A stretch of DNA of 64,000 nt from Xanthomonas hortorum (GCF_024339125.1 NZ_CP101417.1:1364001-1428000); one strand, 5' to 3'. Positions 50,968 to 61,324 are shown, counted from the stretch's first letter. A program made the numbers and translations. The notes: generated from the sequence alone by a model not told the origin.

Positions 50968-52689
50968 ATGAACCAGACCCGTGTTTTCCTGATTTTTGCC
51001 TGGCTGATGGTCGCGGCGTTGCTGTGGATGGAGTGGGGCAAGGACAAGACGGCTGCCAATGCGCCGGCTGTGGCAACGACCCAGTCGGTGCCGGCTGCGC
51101 GAGATCTGGATGCAGCTGCGACCGCGGCCAATGTGCCGGCGGCCCAGGCGATCCCGCAGGCGGGCGTGCCAGGCACGGTGTCAGCCACCAGCACTACTGC
51201 GGCAACTCCGGCCGCTGCCGGGGCTGCGCCGGTGGTCACCCTAACCTCGGACGTGCTGCGCCTGAAGCTGGATGGCCGCAGCGTGCTGGATGCCGAACTG
51301 CTGCAGTTTCCGCAGACCAAGGACGGCACCGCGCCGGTCAGCCTGCTGACCGAAGACGCCGCGCACCCATACAACGCAACCAGCGGCTGGGCCAGCGAGC
51401 ATTCGCCGGTACCGGGCGTGGGCGGCTTCCGCGCCGAACAGCCGGGCACCGCGTTCGAACTGGCCAAGGGCCAGAACACCTTGGTGGTGCCGTTCGTGTG
51501 GACGGGCCCCAACGGCGTGTCGATCCGCCGCACCTTCACCCTGGAACGTGGCCGCTACGCGATCTCGATCAAGGATGAAGTCATCAACAAGAGCGGTGCA
51601 CCGTGGAACGGCTACGTTTTCCGCAAGTTGAGCCGGGTGCCGACCATCCTCAGCCGCGGCATGACCAACCCGGATTCCTTCAGCTTCAACGGGGCGACCT
51701 GGTATAGCCCGCAGGAAGGCTACGAGCGTCGCGCGTTCAAGGACTACATGGACGATGGCGGCCTCAATCGCCAGATCACCGGTGGCTGGGTGGCGCTGCT
51801 GCAGCACCACTTCTTTACCGCATGGATTCCGCAGAAGGACCAGGCCTCGTTGTATGTGCTGAACCAGGACGGCCCGCGTGACGTGGCCGAGCTGCGTGGC
51901 CCCGCCTTCACCGTGGCGCCGGGACAGACCGCCAGCACCGAGGCGCGCCTGTGGGTGGGCCCGAAGCTGGTCAGCCTGATCGCCAAGGAAGACGTGAAGG
52001 GCCTGGACCGTGTGGTCGATTACAGCCGCTTCTCGATCATGGCCATCATCGGCCAGGGCCTGTTCTGGGTGCTGAGCCATCTGCACAGCTTCCTGCACAA
52101 CTGGGGCTGGGCCATCATCGGCCTAGTGGTACTGCTGCGCCTGGCGCTGTATCCGTTGTCGGCCGCGCAGTACAAGTCCGGTGCCAAGATGCGCCGCTTC
52201 CAGCCGCGCCTGGCGCAGTTGAAGGAGCGTTATGGCGACGATCGCGTCAAGTACCAGCAGGCGACGATGGAGCTGTTCAAGAAGGAAAAGATCAACCCGA
52301 TGGGCGGCTGCCTGCCGCTGCTGATCCAGATGCCGATCTTCTTCGCGCTGTACTGGGTGCTGGTGGAATCGGTGGAACTGCGTCAGGCGCCGTGGCTGGG
52401 CTGGATCCAGGACCTGACCGCGCGCGATCCGTACTTCATCCTGCCGGTGCTCAACATCGCCATCATGTGGGCCACGCAGAAGCTGACCCCGACCCCGGGC
52501 ATGGACCCGATGCAGGCCAAGATGATGCAGTTCATGCCGCTGGTGTTCGGCGTCATGATGGCCTTCATGCCGGCCGGCCTGGTGCTGTACTGGGTGGTCA
52601 ACGGTGGCCTGGGTCTGCTGATCCAGTGGTGGATGATCCGCCAGCACGGCGAGAAGCCGAGCAAGATCATCCAGGCCAACGCCAAGTGA
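50968..52689 (+). CDS. yidC: Membrane protein insertase YidC
   Basis: 573 residues. N-terminal helix ([18 protein letters not shown]), an Ala-rich linker, the large periplasmic domain (about 90-350), then the five-helix insertase core ([76 protein letters not shown]). The positive groove Arg lies just before the core ([19 protein letters not shown] region). It inserts inner-membrane proteins with or without Sec. Confidence 0.97.
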   Translation: MNQTRVFLIFAWLMVAALLWMEWGKDKTAANAPAVATTQSVPAARDLDAAATAANVPAAQAIPQAGVPGTVSATSTTAATPAAAGAAPVVTLTSDVLRLKLDGRSVLDAELLQFPQTKDGTAPVSLLTEDAAHPYNATSGWASEHSPVPGVGGFRAEQPGTAFELAKGQNTLVVPFVWTGPNGVSIRRTFTLERGRYAISIKDEVINKSGAPWNGYVFRKLSRVPTILSRGMTNPDSFSFNGATWYSPQEGYERRAFKDYMDDGGLNRQITGGWVALLQHHFFTAWIPQKDQASLYVLNQDGPRDVAELRGPAFTVAPGQTASTEARLWVGPKLVSLIAKEDVKGLDRVVDYSRFSIMAIIGQGLFWVLSHLHSFLHNWGWAIIGLVVLLRLALYPLSAAQYKSGAKMRRFQPRLAQLKERYGDDRVKYQQATMELFKKEKINPMGGCLPLLIQMPIFFALYWVLVESVELRQAPWLGWIQDLTARDPYFILPVLNIAIMWATQKLTPTPGMDPMQAKMMQFMPLVFGVMMAFMPAGLVLYWVVNGGLGLLIQWWMIRQHGEKPSKIIQANAK

Positions 52690-52698
52690 TCTGAAGAA

Positions 52699-52720
52699 GG
52701 CCCGCCGCAAGGCGGGCTTT
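52699..52720 (+). terminator. Terminator after yidC
   Basis: GCCCGCC-GCAA-GGCGGGC followed by TTTCT. The short T-run may let some transcripts continue into mnmE. Confidence 0.75.
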
Positions 52721-52773
52721 CTGCATGCGCGCCTGCAAGCTACGTTTCTGACCACACGCCGTACCAACAGCCT

Positions 52774-54114
52774 ATGTCTTCTTCGCCATCGACCATTGTT
52801 GCCATTGCCAGCGCCGCCGGAACCGGAGGCATCGGCATCGTGCGGCTGTCCGGCCCGCAGGCTGCGCAGATCGCCGCCGCGCTGGGCATTGCCACTTTGC
52901 AGCCACGGCACGCGCGCTATGCACGCTTTCGCGATGCGCAGGGCGAGGTGATCGACGACGGTATCGCGCTGTGGTTTCCGGCGCCGCACAGTTTTACCGG
53001 CGAAGACGTGGTGGAGTTGCAAGGCCATGGCAGCCCGGTGTTGCTGCGGCAGGTGGTGGCGCGCTGTATCGCACTGGGCGCACGGCAGGCACGCGCGGGC
53101 GAATTCAGCGAGCGTGCGTTTCTCAACGGCAAACTCGATCTTGCGCAGGCAGAGGCCATCGCCGACCTGATTGCCGCCGGCGATCTGCGCGCGGCGCGTG
53201 CCGCGCGGCGCTCGCTGGATGGCGTGTTCTCGCGCCGCGTCGATGCAGTCAGCGACAGCCTCACGCGGCTGCGCATCCACGTGGAGGCGGCGATCGATTT
53301 TGCCGATGAGCCGCTGGATACGCTGGGCGGCACGCAGGTGCGCGATGGACTGACGCACGCAGGCAGCTTGCTCGCGCAGCTACTGCGCGATGCCGAACGT
53401 GGACGCAAACTGCGCGACGGCCTGCATGCGGTGTTGATCGGTCCGCCCAATGCAGGCAAGAGTTCCTTGCTCAATGCACTGGCCGGCAGCGAGCGCGCCA
53501 TCGTCACCGACGTCGCCGGCACCACCCGCGATACCTTGCAGGAAACCATCCAGCTCGATGGCTTCGAACTGACCTTGGTCGACACCGCTGGCTTGCGCGA
53601 CGGCGGCGATGCGATCGAACGCGAAGGCATGCGCCGCGCACGCGCGGAACTGCAGCGCGCCGACCTGGCGCTGGTCGTGCTGGATGCACGCGACCCGCAA
53701 ACCGCACGCGATGCGATCGGCGATGCCATCGATGCGGTGCCGCGGCAGCTGTGGATTCACAACAAGTGCGATCTGCTGGCCGAGCCTGCACAACTGGATA
53801 GCGACGCGATCGCGGTATCGGCAGTGACCGGGCTGGGACTGGAGCAGTTGCACGTGCGTCTGCGCGAACTGGCGCTGGGCGATGGCATGGAAACTGTGGA
53901 GGGTGAATTCTCCGCACGCACGCGGCATGTCGAGGCATTGCGTCGCGCCCAACAGCATGCAGACGCGGCAGATCTGGAACTGGGCTTCGAACAGCTCGAA
54001 CTGGCCGCAGAAGAACTGCGTCTGGCGCACGAAGCACTCGGCGACATCACCGGCAAGCTGAGTGCCGACGAATTGCTGGGCAAGATCTTTTCGAGTTTTT
54101 GTATTGGTAAGTAG
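52774..54114 (+). CDS. mnmE: tRNA uridine-5-carboxymethylaminomethyl modification GTPase
   Basis: 446 residues. The N-terminal folate-binding domain opens [21 protein letters not shown]. GTPase domain: G1 [15 protein letters not shown]3 [18 protein letters not shown]4 NKCD. C-terminal FSSFCIGK carries the catalytic Cys and is diagnostic. With MnmG it modifies the wobble uridine of several tRNAs. It is the last of the rpmH-side run. Confidence 0.98.
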   Translation: MSSSPSTIVAIASAAGTGGIGIVRLSGPQAAQIAAALGIATLQPRHARYARFRDAQGEVIDDGIALWFPAPHSFTGEDVVELQGHGSPVLLRQVVARCIALGARQARAGEFSERAFLNGKLDLAQAEAIADLIAAGDLRAARAARRSLDGVFSRRVDAVSDSLTRLRIHVEAAIDFADEPLDTLGGTQVRDGLTHAGSLLAQLLRDAERGRKLRDGLHAVLIGPPNAGKSSLLNALAGSERAIVTDVAGTTRDTLQETIQLDGFELTLVDTAGLRDGGDAIEREGMRRARAELQRADLALVVLDARDPQTARDAIGDAIDAVPRQLWIHNKCDLLAEPAQLDSDAIAVSAVTGLGLEQLHVRLRELALGDGMETVEGEFSARTRHVEALRRAQQHADAADLELGFEQLELAAEELRLAHEALGDITGKLSADELLGKIFSSFCIGK

Positions 54115-54272
54115 AACGGTTGCTCGGCGCGACAGATGTTCAGGCGATGTCATCGCTCGCTGCATAACCAATCGGTTTCGGGAACAAACATTGAGCCCCG
54201 CATTACGCGGCCACACGCTCCGTTGTCGACATCGATAATCGGCGAACGCTTGCAGCAACGCTGCAAGCCGAC

Positions 54273-55133
54273 TTACATCACACCCGGCAACACCGTCTGT
54301 AGCGCGGCGTTTTCCGCATCGCACGTTGGCGATAAGGCCGTAGTTGCGGGTTTTTTTGCGCTTGCCTGCGCGATCTCGCGGCGTGCGCCAGCCAGGTCTT
54401 TCTGGAACTCAGGGTTGTCGTGCAACGCGGCGACGGTGGCCGCGCCCATCATGCGGCCCTGCAGGACATCGCTCTGCCAATGCACGTTGCAGACCAGGCG
54501 GCTGTCGCCGAAGGCGCGGCCGCGGGCGAGCAGGGCATCGCGTTGTGCGGGGGCGAGTTCGGCCAGAATCAGGCCCCAGCTCCAGCCGATGGCGGTGTGA
54601 CCGGAGGGGTAGGAACCGTTCTTGCGCAGCGCCGCATCGTCGGCGGGCGTGCACATCGGTTGGTCGTTGCGCATGAACGGTCGCGGGCGTTGGTAGCGTG
54701 CCTTGGCCGCGCTGGTGCTGCTGCTGGCGTCGCGCATGCTGCGTTCGAGCAGGCGCAGCAGGTGTGGGGTGCTGGTCTGGTCGATCTGCACGCCAAGCGC
54801 GCAGCTGAAGTGACTGGCGGCTGCGGGGAAAGTCAGTGCGGCGTCCTGGGTGGCCAGGTTCCAACGCGGTGTGCCGCGCAACGCGAGCATGGCCTTGGCG
54901 ATGGCTTCGTCGTTGGCCAGCGCGGCGCTGCCGTCCTGCGGCGGTGGCGGCACCAGGCGCAGGCTGTCGGGCAACTGTTCTTTTTCAAGATATCCACGCG
55001 CATCGGTGGCGATCACCGAGCCTGTCGATGCTGGTTTTTCCCGCGCGCTCAGCATGCCGCTGCCGACGACCAGCGCGGCGATGGCGATGCCGGTCAGCGT
55101 CCGAGGATAAGAGCGAGCACTGCGATGCGACAT
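54273..55133 (-). CDS. Periplasmic class A acid phosphatase (PAP2 family)
   Basis: 286 residues from the ATG at 55133 (GAGGG upstream; an ATG at 55157 is possible). Signal peptide LTGIAIAALVVGSGMLSA. The phosphatase signature is KARYQRPRPF, YPSGHTAIGWSWGLILAEL and GDSRLVCNVHWQSDVLQG, the PhoN-type arrangement with nucleophile His in the last block. It releases phosphate from organic esters in the periplasm. A Pho box lies in the spacer shared with the divergent receptor gene. Confidence 0.92.
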   Translation of the reverse strand: MSHRSARSYPRTLTGIAIAALVVGSGMLSAREKPASTGSVIATDARGYLEKEQLPDSLRLVPPPPQDGSAALANDEAIAKAMLALRGTPRWNLATQDAALTFPAAASHFSCALGVQIDQTSTPHLLRLLERSMRDASSSTSAAKARYQRPRPFMRNDQPMCTPADDAALRKNGSYPSGHTAIGWSWGLILAELAPAQRDALLARGRAFGDSRLVCNVHWQSDVLQGRMMGAATVAALHDNPEFQKDLAGARREIAQASAKKPATTALSPTCDAENAALQTVLPGVM

Positions 55134-55236
55134 GGACCAACCCTCAACAACGCGCATGGAAGAGCTCGCAGATTACGACGCGCAGATGACATGTGCATGC
55201 CAGCGCAACGAAGCACTGGCGCGGGATGCGCAGCGA

Positions 55237-55254
55237 CTGTCGCAGCACTGTCAT
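55237..55254 (+). promoter_or_regulatory. Predicted PhoB binding site (Pho box)
   Basis: CTGTCGC-AGCA-CTGTCAT: two 7-mers with an 11-bp period, matching the Pho box pattern CTGTCAT-N4-CTGTCAT in 12 of 14 defined bases. It lies 63 bp before the receptor start and 104 bp before the phosphatase start. Confidence 0.7.
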
Positions 55255-55317
55255 GTCCCGGTCGCATCGGCGCAAGACAGCTGTCGCACGCTTGCCGTCA
55301 TCTTTTGACTCGTCCCC

Positions 55318-57627
55318 ATGCCGCTCATGCCCAAGACCCATCTGTTAAGTGCCGCCGTTCTTACCGCGCTCGTGTTGTCGCCGGCTGCCCATGCCGCCGA
55401 TCCCGAGGTGACTGCCGATACCGGCACGACCGTGCAGCAGCTCGATGCGGTCTCGGTGATCGGCCAGGGCGAAACGCGTCAGGTGCAGCGCATCACCCAG
55501 CAGGACATTCCGGTGTTGCCGCCGGGCACCAGCATCCAGAAGCTGCTCAACCGCATGCCGGGCGTCAACGTGCAATCCAACGATGCCTTCGGTGCCAACG
55601 AAGAGTCGCAGACGATCAGCCTGCGCGGCTTCAACGGCACGCGCCTGGGCTATACGCTCGACGGCCTGCCGCTGGGCGACAACGCCTACGGCAACTACAA
55701 CGGCCTCAACATCAGCCGCGCGCTGATCGCCGAGAACTTCGGCGGCGTGGAGCTGGCCTCGGGTATCGGTGCGCTGGGCACCGCCTCCACCAGCAACCTC
55801 GGCGGCACTATCCAGTACTACTCGGCCGATCCGTCCAGCGTGTTCGGCGGGCAGGTGTCGCAGACGGTGGGGTCGGATGCCAACCGCCGTACCTTCCTGC
55901 GTGTGGATACCGGCGACTACAACGGCTTTTCGGCATATGTGTCGGGCATCAACGCCGAGGCCGATATGTGGGCGCGTCCGGACTCGCCGACCACTACGCG
56001 GCAGTTCAATGCCAAGGGCGTGTACCAGTTCGACGGCGGCAAGTTGACCGCGTTCGCCGATACCTCGCGCACCTCGCAGGCGGATTATTCGTATCTATCC
56101 AAGAGCGGCATGGCGCGTGGCCTGGGCTGGGACTGGAATCTTTACGCACCGGACTGGAATCGCGCATTGGCTGCGGCGTATTGCGCACCGGCCACGCGGA
56201 ATGCGGCACGCTGTGGTTTCAGTGGCGGCGTGGACAACGTCGACGATGCCTATTACCAGAGCCGTGCGTTGCGCGACGACGATCTGTTCTACGTGGCCGG
56301 CGACTTCCAGCCCAACGATGCGATCAGCCTGCACACCCAGGTCTATCACCACGAAAACAAGGGTCAGGGCCACTGGTGGTCGCCGGGTCAGGCGTCCAAC
56401 CCGGGCACGCCGCAGGCATTGCCGATTTCGATTCGTAGCACCAATTACTGGATCAACCGCACCGGCGGCATCGCCTCGCTCGGTTGGAACCTGGGCCCGC
56501 ATCATCTCGAAGCCGGGCTGTGGTACGAGCGCAACCACCACGATGTGGAGCGCAATTTCTACTGGATCGATGGGCCGGTCAGCGACGACAAGTTCCTGCA
56601 GGATCCGGATCGCCGGTTGTTCTCGCAGAACTACGTCATCACCACCCGGCAGTTCTACGTGCAGGGCAATTTCAAGTTCTTCGATGAGCGCCTGAGCGTG
56701 GACCTGGGCATCAAGAGCCCGAGTACCGAAATGACCGCACGCGAGACACCGGGCATCGCAGTGGAAGCGCCGGTGGCGACCGGCTCGATCAAGGCCAGCG
56801 AGTCGGTGCTGCCGCAGATCGGTCTGGGTTATCGCCTGGCCGAAGGGCAGGAAGTGTTCGCCTCGTACGCGGAAAACATCGCCGCCTTCCAGGGCGGCGG
56901 CGCCGGCGGTCCGTTGCTGGTGACGCAGGCCTCGTTCGATGCCAGCGTTGGTGCGCTGGAGCCGGAAAAGTCGCGCACCATGGAAGCCGGTTATCGCTTC
57001 GTGCGCGACCACTTCGAAGCCTCGCTGGTCGGTTATGACGTCACCTTCGATAACCGTCTGCTCTCGCTCAATCCCTGCGCCAGCATCCAGCAGGGCACCA
57101 CGCCGGCGTGCACCACGCGGTTCTTCAACGTGGGCTCGGTGAGCAGCCGCGGCGGCGAACTGACCGTGATCTGGAAGCCCACCAGCTACCTGCAGTGGTA
57201 CAACTCGGCCTCGATCAACCGTTCGACCTACGACGACAACTACGTGCAGAACGGTGTGACCATTGCCACTGCCGGCAAGACCACGGTGGATACGCCCAAG
57301 CGCATGTTCGCCAGCGAAATCGCCTTCAACTACGCCAACTGGAACGTCAATCTGCGCGGCAAGTACACCGGGCAGCGCTATTACACCTACACCAACGACC
57401 AGGGCTTTGGTGGTTACACCTCGTTCGACGCGGGCGCCGGGTACGACTTCGGCCAGGCCGGCGTGCTGCAGGGCCTCAAGCTCTCGCTCAACGTCACCAA
57501 CCTCACCGACAAGCGTTACGCATCCAACCTCACCGCGTTCGCCAACAGCGATCCGAATGGGCGTCAGCTGGCGTTCCATGCCAGTGCGCCGCGGCAGGTG
57601 TTTTTGACGTTGGATGCGAAGTTCTGA
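55318..57627 (+). CDS. TonB-dependent outer membrane receptor
   Basis: 769 residues. Signal peptide LLSAAVLTALVLSPAAHA. TonB box probably VQQLDAVSVIG (about 40-50). Plug domain: GTSIQKLLNRMPGVNVQSND, SLRGFNGTRLGYTLDGLPLGDNAYG and GGVELASGIGALGTASTSNLGGTI. A 22-strand barrel ends in PRQVFLTLDAKF. The ligand is not predictable from sequence; the Pho box and flanking phosphatase and phosphodiesterase suggest a phosphorus compound. It needs the TonB/ExbBD set encoded at 37.3-39.7 kb. Confidence 0.93.
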   Translation: MPLMPKTHLLSAAVLTALVLSPAAHAADPEVTADTGTTVQQLDAVSVIGQGETRQVQRITQQDIPVLPPGTSIQKLLNRMPGVNVQSNDAFGANEESQTISLRGFNGTRLGYTLDGLPLGDNAYGNYNGLNISRALIAENFGGVELASGIGALGTASTSNLGGTIQYYSADPSSVFGGQVSQTVGSDANRRTFLRVDTGDYNGFSAYVSGINAEADMWARPDSPTTTRQFNAKGVYQFDGGKLTAFADTSRTSQADYSYLSKSGMARGLGWDWNLYAPDWNRALAAAYCAPATRNAARCGFSGGVDNVDDAYYQSRALRDDDLFYVAGDFQPNDAISLHTQVYHHENKGQGHWWSPGQASNPGTPQALPISIRSTNYWINRTGGIASLGWNLGPHHLEAGLWYERNHHDVERNFYWIDGPVSDDKFLQDPDRRLFSQNYVITTRQFYVQGNFKFFDERLSVDLGIKSPSTEMTARETPGIAVEAPVATGSIKASESVLPQIGLGYRLAEGQEVFASYAENIAAFQGGGAGGPLLVTQASFDASVGALEPEKSRTMEAGYRFVRDHFEASLVGYDVTFDNRLLSLNPCASIQQGTTPACTTRFFNVGSVSSRGGELTVIWKPTSYLQWYNSASINRSTYDDNYVQNGVTIATAGKTTVDTPKRMFASEIAFNYANWNVNLRGKYTGQRYYTYTNDQGFGGYTSFDAGAGYDFGQAGVLQGLKLSLNVTNLTDKRYASNLTAFANSDPNGRQLAFHASAPRQVFLTLDAKF

Positions 57628-57736
57628 GTCAGGGATTGGGGAATCGGGATTGGGGATTCGTAACGGCGGGTCTTGCTGCTGCTTACGGATTCCCGATGTT
57701 GATCGACATAGATAGTTTTAAAGTGGCTGACAAGAC
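57628..57736. other. Spacer before IS copy 2
   Basis: It contains GGGATTGGGGAATCGGGATT-type repeats, as at 32919-33015, with the partial inverse GGATTCCCGAT, probably terminating the receptor transcript. Confidence 0.6.
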
Positions 57737-57740
57737 TTAG

Positions 57741-58899
57741 GGATGGTCTGATCAACGGCATCGGAGGATGAGCCTAACCACATCGACCAGGCTGACGGCG
57801 CTCAGATCCTCGATTTTTTTGCCGTTTCCGGCGCGTTTGCAGGGTGTTGCCCGGGTTACAGGCGCACGTTCCCCATCGTCGGCAGTAACTGCTTTCGCTT
57901 CATCCACAGGTTCGATAGCGCAAACAAGGTCAGCACCTGCGCGGTGTTCTTGGCCAGGCCGCGATAGCGGACCTTGGTGTAGCCGAACTGGCGCTTGATC
58001 ACCCGGAATGGATGCTCCACCTTCGCGCGCACGCTGGCCTTGAAGTGTTCCCAACGTCTTTCCCGAGCACGCTCGCGTTTGTTGCCGAGGGCTTGCATCG
58101 TCGAGGGCCTGGCGGCGATGAAGAATGCAGCCTTGCAGGCCTGCAGTTCTTCGCGTTTGTCCGCACCGGTGTAGCCGCTATCGCCGAACACGCTGTCTTC
58201 TTTGCCATGCAGCAACGTGTGCATCACCGTGACATCGGCGACGTTGGCGGCTGTGCAATGGACGTGGTGCACCAACCCGGAAAATTCATCCACGCCGATG
58301 TGCGCCTTCATCCCGAAATACCACTGATTGCCCTTCTTGGTCTGATGCATCTCAGGGTCGCGCGCGTTGTCGGCATTCTTGGTCGAACTGGGCGCCGCGA
58401 TCAGCGTCGCATCGACGATCGTGCCCGACCGCAGGCTCTGGCCCTTGCGCGCCAGATGCGCGTTGACCGCTTCCAGCATCCGCGCGGCAAGGCCATGGGT
58501 CTCCAGCAGGCGCCGAAAGTTGAGAATCGTGGTCTCGTCCGGAACGTTGTCCAAGCCACCGAGCTGGGCAAACCGCCGCAAGGTCGGGATCTCGTGCAGT
58601 GCTTCTTCCATCGCCGGATCGCTCAGCGCATACCACTGCTGCAGCAGATGAATCCGCAACATCGTCGCCAGTGCGTACGGCTGCCGACCTGGCCGGCCCG
58701 ATACCGGATAGTGCGGCGCGATCAGACCGAGCAGTTGCTGCCACGGAACCACCTGCTCCATCTCGGCCAGAAAGATCTCGCGCCGGGTCTGCTTGCGCTT
58801 GCCCAGGCCCTCAGCGTCACCGAACGTCAGTTGCATGGATCACTCCTCAACATCAGGCGGGTAGTGTCGCGTATCTGTGGTGCGTTGTTCAGAGGTTCC
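57741..58899 (-). mobile_element. IS5-family insertion sequence, copy 2 (1159 bp)
   Basis: Same ends, length and orientation as copy 1 and no difference that I can see. Target duplication TTAG at 57737-57740 and 58900-58903 (YTAR type). It differs from TTAA at copy 1, so each copy inserted separately. It separates the receptor gene from the glycerophosphodiesterase gene. Confidence 0.95.
57856..58836 (-). CDS. IS5-family transposase (copy 2)
   Basis: 326 residues, identical to the protein at 20378-21358: DDE residues in GTIVDATLI, FGDSGYTG and AKVEHPFRVIKRQFG. It is intact and reads against the flanking receptor and phosphodiesterase genes. Confidence 0.95.
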   Translation of the reverse strand: MQLTFGDAEGLGKRKQTRREIFLAEMEQVVPWQQLLGLIAPHYPVSGRPGRQPYALATMLRIHLLQQWYALSDPAMEEALHEIPTLRRFAQLGGLDNVPDETTILNFRRLLETHGLAARMLEAVNAHLARKGQSLRSGTIVDATLIAAPSSTKNADNARDPEMHQTKKGNQWYFGMKAHIGVDEFSGLVHHVHCTAANVADVTVMHTLLHGKEDSVFGDSGYTGADKREELQACKAAFFIAARPSTMQALGNKRERARERRWEHFKASVRAKVEHPFRVIKRQFGYTKVRYRGLAKNTAQVLTLFALSNLWMKRKQLLPTMGNVRL

Positions 58900-59040
58900 T
58901 TAGCGCGTGGTTGTCAGGCGGGTGCGGACGATGCGGAGAAAGCGGGATGTACGCGTCGCATATCCCGCACCGCCAATCGGCCGCGTTCGTCTGGCGATCA
59001 CGCCTTGGTTTTGATGGCTGCTTTTTCGTTGGAGAAATGC

Positions 59041-60135
59041 ATGATGCAGTTCCACCGTGTTCTAGTGTTGGGAGCGATGATGGTCGGCATGAGCGGCCCC
59101 GCAGTGGCAGAAGCGCCGTTGGCGAAAACGGTGCAGATCTTTGCGCACCGTGGTGCCAGCGCGTTGCGCCCGGAACACACGTTGGCCTCCTACGCCAAGG
59201 CCATTATCGATGGCGCCGATTTCGTCGAGCCGGATCTGGTGTCGACCAAGGACGGTGTGCTGGTGGCGCGGCATGAGAACGAGATCGGCGGCACCACCGA
59301 TGTGGCCAGCCATCCGGAGTTCGCCGCGCGCAAGACGCGCAAGACCATCGATGGCCAGCCGATGGAAGGCTGGTTCACCGAAGACTTCAGTCTTGCCGAA
59401 TTGAAGACGTTGCGCGCGCGCGAGCGGCTGCCGCAACTGCGTGGCACGCGTTGGGATGGGCAGTTTCAGATCGTCACCTTCGACGAGATCATCGATTTTG
59501 TCGCAGCCGAATCGGCAGCGACCGGGCGCACCATCGGGCTGATTCCGGAGATCAAGCACCCGAGCTATTTCAGTGCGCTGAAGTTGCCGATGGAAGACAA
59601 GGTGCTGGCGAGCTTGCGTGCGCATGCCTACACGCAGACCGCGCCGGTGGTGATCCAGTCGTTCGAGACCGGCAATTTGCGTGACCTGCGCGGCAAGATC
59701 GGGCGCACCAGCAACATTCGTCTGCTGCAGTTGCTGGGTGGCGCGCAGATGGCGCTGCCCGATGCCGGTGTTGGCAGTGCGCCGCGCACCTATGGGCAGA
59801 TGGTGACGCCCGAAGGGCTGAAGCAGATCGCCAGCTATGCCGATGCGATCGGCCCGGACATCCGCAGCATCATTCCGTTGGATGCGCAGCAACGCCTGGG
59901 TACGCCGACCAGCCTGGTGCACGACGCGCATGCGGCCGGATTGCAGGTGCAGCCATATACGTTCCGTCCGGAGAATTATTTTCTGGCGATCAACAATCGC
60001 AGTGCTGGCGCGGTGACCGAGCGTAACGAGGCGGGCGCTTTGGCCGAGCTGAAGGCGTATCTGGATGCCGGTATCGATGCGTTCTTTGCCGACGATCCGG
60101 GACTGGCGCGGCGTGCGTTGAACGAGCGTCAGTAA
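59041..60135 (+). CDS. Glycerophosphodiester phosphodiesterase (GlpQ-like), periplasmic
   Basis: 364 residues from the ATG at 59041 (GGAGAA upstream; a second ATG follows directly). Signal peptide VLVLGAMMVGMSGPAVAEA. The GDPD core is IFAHRGASALRPEHTLASYAKAIIDGADFVEPDLV, then LVARHEN, IGLIPEIKHPSYF and VVIQSFE, giving the catalytic His pair and the metal-binding Glu, Asp and Glu. It splits glycerophosphodiesters into glycerol 3-phosphate and an alcohol. IS copy 2 ends 141 bp upstream and may have cut its transcription from the receptor gene. Confidence 0.94.
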   Translation: MMQFHRVLVLGAMMVGMSGPAVAEAPLAKTVQIFAHRGASALRPEHTLASYAKAIIDGADFVEPDLVSTKDGVLVARHENEIGGTTDVASHPEFAARKTRKTIDGQPMEGWFTEDFSLAELKTLRARERLPQLRGTRWDGQFQIVTFDEIIDFVAAESAATGRTIGLIPEIKHPSYFSALKLPMEDKVLASLRAHAYTQTAPVVIQSFETGNLRDLRGKIGRTSNIRLLQLLGGAQMALPDAGVGSAPRTYGQMVTPEGLKQIASYADAIGPDIRSIIPLDAQQRLGTPTSLVHDAHAAGLQVQPYTFRPENYFLAINNRSAGAVTERNEAGALAELKAYLDAGIDAFFADDPGLARRALNERQ

Positions 60136-60160
60136 CGGCGCGTCCTCGCAATCAGCCGTT

Positions 60161-60228
60161 GTAGGAGCGTGCCTGCGCGCGATGAGGCGTTACCGATAAC
60201 GCCCCATCGCGCGCAAGCGCGCTCCTAC
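60161..60228. repeat. GTAGGAGCG palindromic element
   Basis: Imperfect arms of 34 bases (four mismatches) from GTAGGAGCG to CGCTCCTAC around a CCGA centre. Located between convergent genes and overlapping the rhomboid stop, it probably terminates both. This is a widespread Xanthomonas repeat type. Confidence 0.85.
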
Positions 60229-61013
60229 GCTCCCGGCGGTCGTTCGCGCGGGGGGAAATGCAGCACCACGTTGTGCGAGCCGTCTTCCTGGCGTTGCCAT
60301 AGCACCGGCACCTGGCGCGGCGGCGGCGGTTCCAGCACGTCGCGCTCGGCGGTGCTGACTTCCCAGGCGGCGTCTTCGTCCTCGTCGTCCCAGCTGTAGC
60401 GCGGCTTGGCCTGTTGCGGGTCGCGCAGGCGCAGCAGCAGCGCGGCGATCAGGCCGGCCACGGCGCCGCCCAGGTGCGACTGCCAGGACACGCCGGCTTC
60501 GTGCGGCAGGATGGTCAGCAGCATGCCGCCGTAGAACAGGAAGGCGATCATGCTGGTGGCGATCGCCGGGCGGTCGCGGCGCAGCAGGCCGAGCACGAAC
60601 ACCAGAAACATCAGCCCGTGGGTGACACCGCTGGCGCCCAGGTGGCGGCTGCCGGGTTCGCCCAGCAGCCAGGCGCCCAGGCCCGAGCCCAGCCACAACA
60701 ACGGTAGCGCCATGGCGGTGGCGCGCGGATACACGCTGCCGGCTAACGTGCCCAGGATCAGCAAGGCGGCCGCATTGGCGCCCAGATGCGCGAGCGAGCC
60801 ATGCAGCAGCGGTGCGGTGAGAATGCCGAGCAGGCCGTCGGCCTGTAGCGGTGCCACCGCCCAGGCGCGCCAGTCGAACATGCCCTGGGCGGTGAATACC
60901 GCCACCAGCAGCAGCACGGCGGCCAGGCTGAAGTTGAAGGCACGCAAGACCCGGGAACGGTCCAGACGGTCTTGGGCGGTGGCGTCGGCGGCGGCAACAG
61001 GATGCTGTGTCAT
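60225..61013 (-). CDS. Rhomboid family intramembrane serine protease (2)
   Basis: 262 residues. Family marks are TAPLLHGSLAHLGANAAALLILG, catalytic Ser in HLGASGVTHGLMFLVFVLG and catalytic His in WQSHLGGAVAGLIAALLLRL. It differs from the rhomboid at 29619 by an acidic, Pro-rich cytoplasmic tail (WDDEDEDAAWEVSTAERDVLEPPPP). The stop codon is inside the palindrome at 60161-60228. No partner gene is evident. Confidence 0.92.
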   Translation of the reverse strand: MTQHPVAAADATAQDRLDRSRVLRAFNFSLAAVLLLVAVFTAQGMFDWRAWAVAPLQADGLLGILTAPLLHGSLAHLGANAAALLILGTLAGSVYPRATAMALPLLWLGSGLGAWLLGEPGSRHLGASGVTHGLMFLVFVLGLLRRDRPAIATSMIAFLFYGGMLLTILPHEAGVSWQSHLGGAVAGLIAALLLRLRDPQQAKPRYSWDDEDEDAAWEVSTAERDVLEPPPPRQVPVLWQRQEDGSHNVVLHFPPRERPPGA

Positions 61014-61150
61014 GCCTTCACGGATGGCGTCGCGCGGGTTTTTTTACAAGCCTATCCGGCTCGGGATAAGCAGGCCCGGCGACGGGATAATCCAATCCCG
61101 GCGCCGGTCGTTGGCGGATCGGCCTGCGCCTTATCACGGACGATCTGCGG

Positions 61151-61272
61151 CTTGGCTGCAGGGCCCTTGCCCGCCCACCATCGCGGGACACGCCGCAAGT
61201 ACGTCCGTGTAGGCTCTTACGCGGCATCCATGCCGCGTAAGGTCCCGCGACGGTGGGCGGGCAATGACCAGT
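61151..61272. repeat. Structured repeat, copy A (122 bp)
   Basis: The outer stem pairs 61167-61189 with 61242-61264 (22 of 23). The interior holds a loop with TACGTCCGTGTAGGCTC and an inner hairpin TTACGCGGCATCCATGCCGCGTAA. Copy C is 315 bp away in the same orientation with two differences. Confidence 0.9.
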
Positions 61273-61324
61273 CGAGCTGGTCGGTGTGCATGTTTTCAAC
61301 AAAGCCACCTACAAACCGTCTGGT

